The notes below the pieces were generated by a model. It saw only the letters and a program-made list of their open reading frames with translations, was not told the origin of the DNA and ran no database searches. Below are positions 1-7,297 of a stretch of 40,168 nucleotides of DNA, piece after piece (position 1 is the first letter of the stretch; each line of letters begins with the position of its first letter). The stretch is from Clostridiaceae bacterium (GTDB lineage: Bacteria; Bacillota; Clostridia; Lachnospirales; Lachnospiraceae), in assembly GCA_009911305.1 (NCBI GenBank), contig QXXC01000036.1, positions 1 through 40,168 of the forward strand. The letters are read 5' to 3'. The position numbers and the translations under genes are program-made.

Positions 1-1
1 T

Positions 2-322
2 AAACACCTGCAGGTGATCAGCCAGGACAGGGAAAAGCGGCTCGAATATGAAGCGCGTGAAAAAGCGATACTGGACTATAACCAGGGGATCCTTGAAGCG
101 GAACAACGGGGACGGGAGGAAGGCAGGGCAGAAGGCAAAGCAGAGGGCAAAGCAGAGGGCAAGGCGGAAGCGAGAACGGAGGGAATCCAAATATTGATCG
201 CTGACCACATGGAGGAAAAAATTCCAAAAGAGAAAACCCTTGCAAAATTACAGAAGCATTACCATTTAACGGAAAGCCAGGCTGAAACGTACTATATAGA
301 ATTTACAAAAGAGAACCCCTGA
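2..322 (+). CDS. Rpn-family recombination-promoting nuclease / putative transposase, C-terminal fragment (cut by window edge)
   Basis: The reading frame is open to the left window edge (K-H-L-Q before the GTG at 14), so the true start lies outside. What remains is a highly charged tail: an acidic/basic helix, a run of G-(K/R)-A-E repeats (about residues 36-54 counted from the GTG), then a compact C-terminal helical segment with EEKIPKEKTLAKLQKHYHL and ESQAETYY. This architecture is the usual C-terminus of Rpn/PD-(D/E)XK nuclease-family transposase-like proteins of Clostridia, whose catalytic nuclease domain would be upstream. Known members are DNA endonucleases that raise recombination. No catalytic residue is visible here, so activity cannot be judged. 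The neighbouring gene is on the opposite strand and unrelated. Confidence 0.7.
   Translation, partial: KHLQVISQDREKRLEYEAREKAILDYNQGILEAEQRGREEGRAEGKAEGKAEGKAEARTEGIQILIADHMEEKIPKEKTLAKLQKHYHLTESQAETYYIEFTKENP
122..169 (+). repeat. 12-bp in-frame tandem repeat encoding G-K-A-E
   Basis: Four consecutive 12-bp units lie at 122, 134, 146 and 158. The second and third are identical (ggcaaagcagag); the first and last differ by a few bases. They encode the GRAE/GKAE/GKAE/GKAE stretch of the Rpn-like protein. Such low-complexity linkers vary in copy number between homologues and probably expand by slippage. Confidence 0.8.
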
Positions 323-640
323 TTTTTGCATCCCGAAGGGAGCGGCGCCAAACCTCGTTCTCTGTGGTTTGTGTGTATCGAAAAGCGTGCTGCGGTTCAC
401 GGACCGGCTAAACAGCAGCCGGTTCGCGGACCGTAACCGTTCTTACAGCTTTCCGCAGCCTTTCGTGTTCCGGCATCTGGAACACCCGATCCTTTGACCA
501 TCCTATCAAAAGTCTGCTGTGACACTGGTAGGATACCTTTATTTCCAGGTATACAAGAACCTGGATGTGCCGGTTCCTCCGGGACAAACTGCCGCCCGTG
601 CGGATAGGATCATTCTGCAATCGATTTCCGGAAACCGGAT
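323..640. other. Gene-free interval with three inverted repeats
   Basis: There is no supported gene between the Rpn-like stop and the symporter stop. Three inverted repeats are visible. A 16-bp imperfect pair (394-409 with 417-432) could form a GC-rich hairpin of 13 matched bases with a 7-nt loop. An 8-bp pair (500-507 with 527-534) has one mismatch. A 6-bp TCCAGG/CCTGGA pair lies at 544-565. None is followed by a convincing U-tract on either strand, so I do not call a terminator. They may be remnants of palindromic elements or ends of the two converging transcripts. Confidence 0.5.
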
Positions 641-2029
641 TTATGATGGTTCGGCTTTGCCGGCGTCCTTTTCCTTGCGCTCCTGTATTTCTTTCACGAT
701 CTGGTTATACGCCTTTTTGTTCAGACGGTAAAAATACAGGACCACAGCCGTCGCAACCCACAGTATGCCGGGAACGGTTGTGAAGGCATGGCGGATCACG
801 GCCAGCACGGCCGGGTTCTGCTGTTGGTTGGCCGCATACCCGAATGCCCCAAGGATTCCCGCCAGGGCGGATGTTCCGATTGCCATTCCGATCTTGTTGC
901 CCAGTGAAATGAAGGCGTACTGGAAGCCGTCATTGCGCAGGCCCGTTTTCCATTCGCCGTATTCCACGCAGTCCGGCACGATGGCGTAGATCGCTGTGTT
1001 AAAGCCGGAAAAGAAAAACTGCGACAGGCAGGAAAACAGGTAAAACATAACCGGCGAGCCGCTGGCTGTAAAGAAATACATACAGAACATGCTGATGCCT
1101 GTCAGCAGGGCAAATATGGAGGCCGCGCGCCCTTTGTTATTCGTCATGCGGAACACAATGGGAAAACACGCCGCGCCGATAATGGACGGTATGATAATAA
1201 ACAGGGAGTATGTGCTGAACAGCGCCTGGTTCCCTTCCACATATGTAAAGTAATACAGCGCATCCGCGTTCCTTCCGTAAAGCGTCACCCCAAACAGGAA
1301 CTGGCCCGCCACTGCGATCATATACGGCCGGTTCTTTGCAACTGCGGACAACTGGATCTTCAGCGTGGTCTTCTCCTTTTCCGGCGTTTCCACGACTTCT
1401 TTTGTCCTGGCAAAGCAGAATATATGGCACGCTGCAAAAATACATCCGTAAAGAACCGCGATCAGCAGATATCCCTGCCTGTCATCTCCATGGCCGAGCG
1501 CCGAGATCAGGGGAACCGTTATAATATTGATGATACCTATGGCGATCATGGCGCTGACCGAACGGAATGTGTTGATCTTTGCCCGCTCTTCTATATTCTG
1601 GGTCATCGCGCCGCACAGCGTCCCGTAGGGGATATTGACGCACGTATAGCCCAATACAAGGATACAGTATGTCACTGCCATATACACAATCTTTGCCGAC
1701 GACGGCCAGCCCGGATGCGCCCAAAAGGTCAGAATCAGCACCGCCGCCGTAAACGGCGCTGCTATCAGCAGCCATGGGCGGTATCTTCCCCATCTCGTAT
1801 GCGTCTTGTCCGTCAGTCCCCCGATGATCGGGTCATTGACCGCATCCCAGAACCGGGAGAACAGCATCAGTCCTGCCACTGCCCCCATACCGATCCCGAA
1901 TACATCCGTATAAAAAATCATCAGGAAGTTTCCGACAAACATCCAGCTAAAATTGCATCCCACATCCCCCATGCCGTAAGCGATCTTGCTGATCAACGGC
2001 ACCTTTACATCCGTATTCTTCTGCTCCAT
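641..2029 (-). CDS. GPH-family (glycoside-pentoside-hexuronide) cation:sugar symporter
   Basis: A 462-residue, strongly hydrophobic MFS protein with about 12 predicted membrane segments. The N-terminus (KIAYGMGDVGCNFSW), the DAVNDPIIGGLTDKT motif near residue 60 and the following TRWGRYRPWLL are the classic GPH signature seen in XynB/MelB/GusB/UidB-type carriers that move glycosides or pentosides with Na+ or H+. The start is placed at 2029 because AGGAGGG lies 4 bases upstream; an in-frame ATG at 2086 has no such site. It lies 125 bp behind the polyol-type dehydrogenase on the same strand, so the pair probably takes up and oxidises one sugar or polyol under the ROK repressor. The substrate cannot be read from the sequence; a pentoside, pentitol or hexitol derivative is likely. 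Confidence 0.88.
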   Translation of the reverse strand: MEQKNTDVKVPLISKIAYGMGDVGCNFSWMFVGNFLMIFYTDVFGIGMGAVAGLMLFSRFWDAVNDPIIGGLTDKTHTRWGRYRPWLLIAAPFTAAVLILTFWAHPGWPSSAKIVYMAVTYCILVLGYTCVNIPYGTLCGAMTQNIEERAKINTFRSVSAMIAIGIINIITVPLISALGHGDDRQGYLLIAVLYGCIFAACHIFCFARTKEVVETPEKEKTTLKIQLSAVAKNRPYMIAVAGQFLFGVTLYGRNADALYYFTYVEGNQALFSTYSLFIIIPSIIGAACFPIVFRMTNNKGRAASIFALLTGISMFCMYFFTASGSPVMFYLFSCLSQFFFSGFNTAIYAIVPDCVEYGEWKTGLRNDGFQYAFISLGNKIGMAIGTSALAGILGAFGYAANQQQNPAVLAVIRHAFTTVPGILWVATAVVLYFYRLNKKAYNQIVKEIQERKEKDAGKAEPS

Positions 2030-2154
2030 GATACCCTCCTGTTCTGCGGACGCCTTTCCGGCGCAGCGGCGTACTGGCTGCCGCATTCCGGGATTTCCCG
2101 CTGTCAGACGCCCGCTGTGTCTGCTTCCTTCATCCGCTCCGACGCGTTTGCTAC

Positions 2155-3201
2155 TTATTGAATACGAATAACGGCCTTGACGATGTCCGCCTTATTGCTG
2201 ACACTGTAATCCATGGCTTTCTGCGCGTCGTCAAGATCAAATATATCGGTCACAATGCCTTTTAAATTCACCTTCCCCGCCGCAACGGCATCAATGGCCA
2301 TTGGGTAGATATGGCGGTAACGGAATACGGTTTTAAAGGTCAGCTCCTTATCCAGCGCAAGGCTCATCGGCAGCGTCATCTCACCGCTCTTGCTGTACCC
2401 CACCAGCACAATCGTCGCCCCTTTTTTGGCCATATGGATGGTCTGCACCGTCGTGGCCTGTGTCCCCGCTGTCTCCACCGCCAGATCGCAGCCCTTTCCT
2501 CCTGTCAGCCGCCTCACCTCTTCCACCGCATCGGTCCGGCCGGCGTTGATTACCCCGTCCGCACCCAGCTCCATGGCCTTCTCCAGCCGTTTTTCCATGA
2601 TGTCAGCCACATACACTCTGGAAACGCCCATGGCCTTTAAGGCCATCATCGTTACCAGGCCGATGCAGCCCGCGCCCATCACGACCGCCGTCTGCCCGGC
2701 CGCCGCGCCGCCCTGCATGGCGGCATGGAAACCGACGGCCAGAGGTTCTATCAGCGCCCCTTCCATGGTGCTGACATGATCCGGGAGCTTAAAGCACAGG
2801 GCCGCCTCGTGTGCCACATATTCCTGGAATACCCCGTCCACCGGCGGCGTTGCGAAAAATACCACATCCGGGCAGAGATTGTAGCGCCCGGTCCGGCAGA
2901 ATTCACAATGTCCGCAGGTCTTTCCCGGTTCCAGGGCCACCCTGTCGCCGGCCTTCAGATGCGTTACATTCCTGCCCACCTCGACCACGGTTCCCCCCGG
3001 CTCATGTCCCAGCACAAACGGTGGCTTGACCACATAATCTCCGATCGCCCCGGTCTCATAGTAGTGCAGATCGCTGCCGCAGATACCAACATACTCCAAT
3101 TTAACCAGAACCTCGTCATCCTTCGGCGTCGGAATCTCCCGCTCCTCAAATCCCATCTTCCCGATCCCCAGCATCACGGCTGTTTTCATGGTTCCCTTCA
3201 T
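2155..3201 (-). CDS. Zinc-dependent medium-chain dehydrogenase, sorbitol/xylitol (L-iditol 2-dehydrogenase) type
   Basis: A 348-residue MDR enzyme of standard family length. The catalytic zinc site is intact: C41 in GICGSDLHYYE, H66-E67 in LGHEPGG, and E152 in LIEPLAVG. The structural zinc set C96, C99, C102 and C110 is complete. The Rossmann motif GAGCIG starts near residue 176, and the strand ends in VADIM, whose Asp favours NAD over NADP. Family knowledge says these enzymes oxidise a polyol to the 2-keto sugar in the cytoplasm (sorbitol to fructose, xylitol to xylulose). Start chosen at 3201 because GAGGAGG lies about 9 bases upstream. First gene of the dehydrogenase-symporter operon; a consensus promoter and a palindrome lie directly upstream. 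Exact substrate is not determinable; threonine dehydrogenase or another MDR activity is less likely. Confidence 0.85.
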   Translation of the reverse strand: MKGTMKTAVMLGIGKMGFEEREIPTPKDDEVLVKLEYVGICGSDLHYYETGAIGDYVVKPPFVLGHEPGGTVVEVGRNVTHLKAGDRVALEPGKTCGHCEFCRTGRYNLCPDVVFFATPPVDGVFQEYVAHEAALCFKLPDHVSTMEGALIEPLAVGFHAAMQGGAAAGQTAVVMGAGCIGLVTMMALKAMGVSRVYVADIMEKRLEKAMELGADGVINAGRTDAVEEVRRLTGGKGCDLAVETAGTQATTVQTIHMAKKGATIVLVGYSKSGEMTLPMSLALDKELTFKTVFRYRHIYPMAIDAVAAGKVNLKGIVTDIFDLDDAQKAMDYSVSNKADIVKAVIRIQ

Positions 3202-3228
3202 ATGATTGTTCCTCCTCTTTATTGTTTT

Positions 3229-3251
3229 ATTTAATATATACTTTATTAAAT
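3229..3251. promoter_or_regulatory. Candidate ROK-repressor operator (8-bp perfect inverted repeat)
   Basis: ATTTAATA at 3229-3236 and TATTAAAT at 3244-3251 are perfect inverted half-sites with a 7-bp spacer. They lie in the 5' leader of the dehydrogenase gene, just downstream of its -10 box, where a repressor would block elongation or initiation. AT-rich dyads in this position are typical for XylR/NagC-type ROK regulators. Assigning it to the adjacent ROK protein is an inference. Confidence 0.45.
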
Positions 3252-3269
3252 AGTTTTATTATGTTTTTT

Positions 3270-3298
3270 ATTTTATGTCAGATGCACAGGTTTGTCAA
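3270..3298 (-). promoter_or_regulatory. Sigma-A promoter of the dehydrogenase-symporter operon
   Basis: On the minus strand TTGACA (3293-3298) is followed after exactly 17 bp by TAAAAT (3270-3275). This is a near-consensus vegetative promoter in an AT-rich patch that contrasts with the GC-rich genes around it. Predicted transcription start is near 3263, about 60 bp before the ATG. Confidence 0.75.
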
Positions 3299-3370
3299 TA
3301 TAAATAAAGATATTTTTAAATATTTGACATTTTCCACAAAATTGCACTGTCCTTTTTGGAAAAATTACAC

Positions 3371-3400
3371 AAAAAAAAGAGACTTCATCTCTGAAATCTC
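3371..3400 (-). terminator. Rho-independent terminator of the ROK gene
   Basis: The minus strand reads GAGATTTCA, loop GAGA, TGAAGTCTC, then eight T. This is a 9-bp stem with one G-U pair and a U8 tract, starting 25 bases after the ROK stop codon. It separates the regulator transcript from the dehydrogenase promoter. Confidence 0.85.
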
Positions 3401-3425
3401 TAAACATTCCACGGTTGGCGCCTTC

Positions 3426-4553
3426 TCATATCTGTTCGATAAATGTCTCAATCACCTTCAGGGAAGCGCCCAATGCCGCTGCCTCTGTCCTGTGCCGGCA
3501 GGCTTTTACAAATGAACTGTCCTCCCCGAACGTATTCCTCGCCGCGGCTTTATCCCGGATGTCCCGGATATGTTCTCCCATGCAGCTTCCCACATACCCG
3601 CCCAGGACGATATCACAGTCCAGCAGCATATGGATATTGTTCACCGCTACGGCCAGGCAGGAGGTATAGTTCTCCCAGAGCGCTCCCTCCTCCCTCCCGC
3701 CCTGATCCAGTCTGCTGAAAAAATCCTCCAGCTTACTGTCCGCCGGGCCGGACAGGCGCTTTGCCGAGCAGTAGGCGTCCAGGCAGCCCTTTTTCCCGCA
3801 GTAGCATGGCTCTCCGTCCGGGAAGATGGTCATATGCCCCGCTTCCCCGCAGCGGAAATTTTTTCCCTGCTCCAGCCTGCCGTCAAGGTAAACCGCGCCC
3901 CCTACTGTATCGCTCAGGGACAGATAATAAAAGCGCTCCGGATTCTCCTGGCCGAACCCCTGCGCACAGGCCCCTGCGTTTGCATCATTGACAAAATGGC
4001 AGGAATATGGAAAATGACGGCTGATTGAAGAAAACGGCAGGGATTTCACGCCAAGGATGTGGGAGTCCGCGACCATTTCCTCCCTTAAATCGATAATTCC
4101 CGGAAACGATATGCCAAGGCCAAGGATCGTTTCCTGTCTGCATCCGCTTTCGGTAAGAAATGCCTCCAGCCTTCGGTTCACCTCCTGATAATACCCCTCT
4201 CCCGCCTCATACGGCAGGAAGATGCGCCCGTACTTCACGATCCGGCCCGCCAGATCCGCGGCCACCAGGCTGATGTGGTTTTTCGTGATATCCAGGCCGG
4301 CCGCCCTGCCCGCGCTGTCAGACAGAGCCAGCGCCTTGGCCCGCCTTCCCCCCGTTGACTGAAGCTCACCCTTTTCTTCGATCAGGCCCTTTTCCATCAG
4401 TTCCTTTGTGAGCTGCGTCGCTGTCGGCAGGCTCAGCTTTAAAGCGTAGGAAATATCCGGGTTCGATACGATCCCGCTCCTGCATATATAGCGGAATACA
4501 TCATTGCGGTTCTTCCTCTTCACTTCCATGTTCGTTATCTTCTTTTTGTCCAT
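3426..4553 (-). CDS. ROK-family transcriptional repressor (XylR/NagC type)
   Basis: A 375-residue protein with an N-terminal winged-helix DNA-binding domain (about residues 10-70: NRNDVFRYICRSG, LSLPTATQLTKELMEKGLI) fused to an ASKHA sugar-kinase-like ROK domain. The ROK zinc motif CYCGKKGCLDAYC is present, as is GEAGHM just before it. ROK regulators bind a sugar or sugar phosphate in the kinase-like domain and release DNA. Start at 4553 has AGGAG 6 bases upstream. It is followed directly by its own terminator and then by the dehydrogenase-symporter operon, which it most likely controls. A kinase function is unlikely given the HTH. Confidence 0.87.
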   Translation of the reverse strand: MDKKKITNMEVKRKNRNDVFRYICRSGIVSNPDISYALKLSLPTATQLTKELMEKGLIEEKGELQSTGGRRAKALALSDSAGRAAGLDITKNHISLVAADLAGRIVKYGRIFLPYEAGEGYYQEVNRRLEAFLTESGCRQETILGLGISFPGIIDLREEMVADSHILGVKSLPFSSISRHFPYSCHFVNDANAGACAQGFGQENPERFYYLSLSDTVGGAVYLDGRLEQGKNFRCGEAGHMTIFPDGEPCYCGKKGCLDAYCSAKRLSGPADSKLEDFFSRLDQGGREEGALWENYTSCLAVAVNNIHMLLDCDIVLGGYVGSCMGEHIRDIRDKAAARNTFGEDSSFVKACRHRTEAAALGASLKVIETFIEQI

Positions 4554-4587
4554 TTCAACTCCTGTGCTTTATAAAAGTGTTTTTTTA

Positions 4588-4616
4588 AGCATAGCATTGG
4601 AATGGCAAAAAATCAA
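4588..4616 (-). promoter_or_regulatory. Probable promoter of the ROK regulator
   Basis: On the minus strand TTGATT (4611-4616) and TATGCT (4588-4593) are separated by 17 bp in the short AT-rich gap between the PucR stop and the ROK start. The -35 and -10 boxes each deviate from consensus at two positions, so it is a moderate match. Confidence 0.5.
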
Positions 4617-4629
4617 CTTTAAAAACACG

Positions 4630-6084
4630 TTACCGTATCTCCGCCGCCAGCCTCTCCACATGCATCAGCACATTCAGGGATGCGATCTCATTGAGCGGCA
4701 AATCACTGTCCATCTCTAAATACTGCATGGCCTTTTCCATCCGGTATTTTACCGAATTCACATGAATCCCCATGAGCAGCGACACGTCTTTGATGCTGTG
4801 CAGAACCAGGTACAGCCGCAGGGTATGTAAAAACGTCTTTACTTCCGCCGACGGCTTTGTCTGGAGCTGCCCTGCAGAATAGACAAAGACATCCTGCGCC
4901 CTGGGCGCGCTGCTCATCATATAAATCAGGGAGAGCTCATCGATACTGTAGCATCCCTTCAGGAATAAAAGGGAGTGAATTAGGTTTTTTATGCGGGAAA
5001 CCTCCCTCTGCAGGTTTTTCTGCCTGTATTTTCCCTGGGAAAAGAGAAAGAGATCCGGCTGCCCGGTCTCTATCATGTTGCAGTATGCTTCATATACCGA
5101 GCTCGTGTTCTCTTCCTCCTCCGGAATCAGTAGAATACAGTATTTCTGATAGGGATTGCTCTCGTACAGAATATACTTTTTGTCCATGGCATGTTTTGTT
5201 TTTTCATAGTTGTCAAAGCGGAGCACGGCGATATATACCCTGGCATTGCCGTAATACGGCACATTCACCTCAATTTTCCTGATCTTTTTGCTGCGGGAAA
5301 TCATGTTGTCCAGCTCCCGGACGGCAAAGGGGGCCATCTGATGATATAGCTGCAAAATGTTATCCTGAATCCCCTCCCTGGCCGGACAGCAGGCGATCAT
5401 GCTGTGTTCTCCAAAATAGAGCACGGCGATCCGGGATATATCCGCCCGGATGATCATAGGGGACTGAATCGCTTTGCCGCCGTTCTGACGGATATTCTGA
5501 ATTCTGGAAGTGAGCGCCGCCACATTGAGCCCTTTTGTTCCGTGGCTGTAAACCGTGACCGCGCTGAGCACAACCGGAAGGCGCAGTGTCTCACTCATCC
5601 TTTCACAGAGCACGCCCGGATCATTCCCCAGATGAAAATCAACAAAGATTCCCAGCGCCAGCTCCAGCCATCTCCTCTCCATGGCCTCGATATTGTTATT
5701 GGAAATCACACTGTATTCCGCTACCAGATCGCCCCAGCGGACGGACACGGGGATATACACAACAGGGAAATCGTACTCATTTCCCAACTGCAGGATTTCC
5801 CTGTCAATCTCGTTATTCAGATACCCTCCGGGCATGATTCCGATACCGGCGCATCCGTGCTCGATCATTGCCTCAATCAGATGGATGCGGCTCTCTTTGT
5901 CATCCGCCAGGTTCCAGAAGCTGGTCACATAAAACGTCCCTTCATCCAGAAACCGGACGACGGACGGATAAGTCTCCTCTAAAATTTCAAAACGGCGAAT
6001 TACATGATAAATCCCGCTTCCTCCGGCGGCTATGTATCCTTCTTTCATGGATGGGAGCTTCAGCAAATCGATGACGCTTATCAT
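4630..6084 (-). CDS. PucR/CdaR-family transcriptional regulator
   Basis: A 484-residue regulator. The N-terminal PucR domain (about residues 1-125) starts MISVIDLLKLPSMKEG and carries FYVTSFWNLADD and GIGIMPGGYL. A central CdaR-like region follows. The C-terminal PucR helix-turn-helix (about 410-480) contains LVLHSIKDVSLLMGIHVNSV and KYRMEKAMQYL. The family activates or represses catabolic genes, for example purine, amino-acid or peptide use. It is the last gene behind the peptide transporter-peptidase operon on the same strand, 127 bp after the second M29-like gene, with GGAGGT 10 bases before its ATG. It is therefore the obvious candidate local regulator. Two hairpins in the preceding gap suggest it is transcribed at a lower or separate level. 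Confidence 0.85.
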   Translation of the reverse strand: MISVIDLLKLPSMKEGYIAAGGSGIYHVIRRFEILEETYPSVVRFLDEGTFYVTSFWNLADDKESRIHLIEAMIEHGCAGIGIMPGGYLNNEIDREILQLGNEYDFPVVYIPVSVRWGDLVAEYSVISNNNIEAMERRWLELALGIFVDFHLGNDPGVLCERMSETLRLPVVLSAVTVYSHGTKGLNVAALTSRIQNIRQNGGKAIQSPMIIRADISRIAVLYFGEHSMIACCPAREGIQDNILQLYHQMAPFAVRELDNMISRSKKIRKIEVNVPYYGNARVYIAVLRFDNYEKTKHAMDKKYILYESNPYQKYCILLIPEEEENTSSVYEAYCNMIETGQPDLFLFSQGKYRQKNLQREVSRIKNLIHSLLFLKGCYSIDELSLIYMMSSAPRAQDVFVYSAGQLQTKPSAEVKTFLHTLRLYLVLHSIKDVSLLMGIHVNSVKYRMEKAMQYLEMDSDLPLNEIASLNVLMHVERLAAEIR

Positions 6085-6113
6085 GTATCATTGTACCTCC
6101 ATATAATGATGTT

Positions 6114-6137
6114 GGGGGCAAAAGGTATTTTGCCCCC
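6114..6137. promoter_or_regulatory. Perfect 10-bp hairpin/palindrome in the pucR leader
   Basis: GGGGGCAAAA (6114-6123), loop GGTA, TTTTGCCCCC (6128-6137) is a perfect 10-bp inverted repeat that ends 29 bp before the pucR ATG and just upstream of its RBS. It could be an RNA hairpin acting on translation or transcription of pucR, or a protein-binding dyad for autoregulation. Confidence 0.55.
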
Positions 6138-6164
6138 TTCCCGCCTCCTGCGCGGGCCTGCGGC

Positions 6165-6189
6165 AAAAGAGACGCCCATAACGGGCGTC
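6165..6189 (-). terminator. Terminator-like hairpin after the second M29-like gene
   Basis: On the minus strand GACGCCC, loop GTTAT, GGGCGTC is followed by TCTTTT. The 7-bp GC-rich stem lies 22 bases after the peptidase stop. The U-tract is short, so partial read-through into pucR is plausible. Confidence 0.65.
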
Positions 6190-6210
6190 CCTTTGCTGAC
6201 TCTCCTTTTA

Positions 6211-7263
6211 TCAGTGGCCTAACTGATGCGCCATTTCCACAATCTCGGGTGTCGGCCCAACGACCCTTCCCTCGTCCAGAATCTGTACGCCGTCCACCCA
6301 CACACTGCAGTTTAAGCAGATGCCGTCTGAATGCGTGGCAGCCGGTATGCCGCCGGGAATGTCGGACACAAGCTGGGGACCGACATTTCCAAATCCCCAT
6401 TCCGTACAGCCCCATACGCGCTCATCTTCCACGATATCGCCATTTAACAGCGCGTTCGGGCCAAAACCAAAGCTGCCGTGGGCCACCAGGTACATCTGCC
6501 TGTCGTTAAAGGACTTCATCCAGTCTGCATATCTCTTTGCATCCGTTCCGGCGCCCTCGATTTTCACAACGTATCCGTTTTCAACTGTAAAGGTAATGGG
6601 ATCCTTTACCGCTCCAAGGGGCGGCGTGATGGTTCCGTCTACCACGATGGTTCCATTGATGCTTCCAAAGTTCGGAGACCAGCTAATCTGGCCGGGGAAC
6701 ATCTTGATCTCGCCCTTGCGGACATGGCCGTCGGCTGTCACGTATGTTCTTCCCGGTTCGTTATCGCACTCTAAGCGCATGCCGGCCGGAGAGGTAATGA
6801 CAAAATGCCGGCCCGCCTCGCAGAAATCAGAGACAGCCATGATGAACTTTGTCAGAAGATGGTTATCCACCTTGCCGATGTTGCGGATCATCACCTCCGG
6901 GCTCACACCGCACAGGTTCATATAACGGGGGCGATCCTCCGGATCCTCCACAATCTTATCGTATGCAGTGGAATAGAAAATCCACTTGTTATTATACTCC
7001 ACCCAGGCCTCGCAGCCCTTAATTGCCTTTACAAGCGGTTCGATGGGCATATCTATATCTCCGGCTTTCCCGCAGTCTCCCGGCGCGGGCATCTTAAGCA
7101 CCAGAGGCTTTGCCCCCAATGCAAAGGCCGCTTTGGCCGTCGCATTGACAACATCCATATTGGACTCTGTATCACATGTGATCGCCAGGGATTCTCCCGC
7201 TTTTAAATCAAACATCTCATGAAGCAGCTTATAGCATGCATTCGTCAGCTCAAATTCATACAT
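6211..7263 (-). CDS. M29-like aminopeptidase (leucyl aminopeptidase/NicX-type fold), copy 2
   Basis: A 350-residue soluble protein resembling the M29 aminopeptidase family, to which 2,5-dihydroxypyridine dioxygenase is also distantly related. Candidate metal ligands sit in the C-terminal half: the Glu in GCTEWGFGNVGP and His/Asp in ATHSDGICLN. The order (Glu, then H-x-D) fits M29-type metal sites, but the exact residues are inferred. Start is placed at the MYEFEL methionine (7263), where AGGAGGT lies 7 bases upstream; an ATG-equivalent at 7359 falls inside the upstream gene and has no RBS. It lies 34 bp behind the M20 gene and is a close paralogue of the gene at 8550-9596, sharing MFPGQISWSPNF and SDGICLNCS. 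The likely role is removal of N-terminal residues from imported peptides; another hydrolytic substrate is possible. Confidence 0.75.
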   Translation of the reverse strand: MYEFELTNACYKLLHEMFDLKAGESLAITCDTESNMDVVNATAKAAFALGAKPLVLKMPAPGDCGKAGDIDMPIEPLVKAIKGCEAWVEYNNKWIFYSTAYDKIVEDPEDRPRYMNLCGVSPEVMIRNIGKVDNHLLTKFIMAVSDFCEAGRHFVITSPAGMRLECDNEPGRTYVTADGHVRKGEIKMFPGQISWSPNFGSINGTIVVDGTITPPLGAVKDPITFTVENGYVVKIEGAGTDAKRYADWMKSFNDRQMYLVAHGSFGFGPNALLNGDIVEDERVWGCTEWGFGNVGPQLVSDIPGGIPAATHSDGICLNCSVWVDGVQILDEGRVVGPTPEIVEMAHQLGH

Positions 7264-7297
7264 GTATGTACCTCCTGTTATTTTGCATTCCTTTTCC

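Noticed and set aside
122..169. Possible CRISPR array or satellite
   Set aside because: The 12-bp units are contiguous, in frame and encode a GKAE linker; there are no spacers.
1424..2161. 245-codon open frame on the plus strand
   Set aside because: Antisense to the GPH symporter, with no motif and Arg/His-rich composition.
6211..7263. Assignment as 2,5-dihydroxypyridine dioxygenase (NicX)
   Set aside because: The relation to NicX is distant, the neighbours are peptide transport and M20 peptidase genes, and no nicotinate-degradation gene is present; M29-like aminopeptidase fits better.
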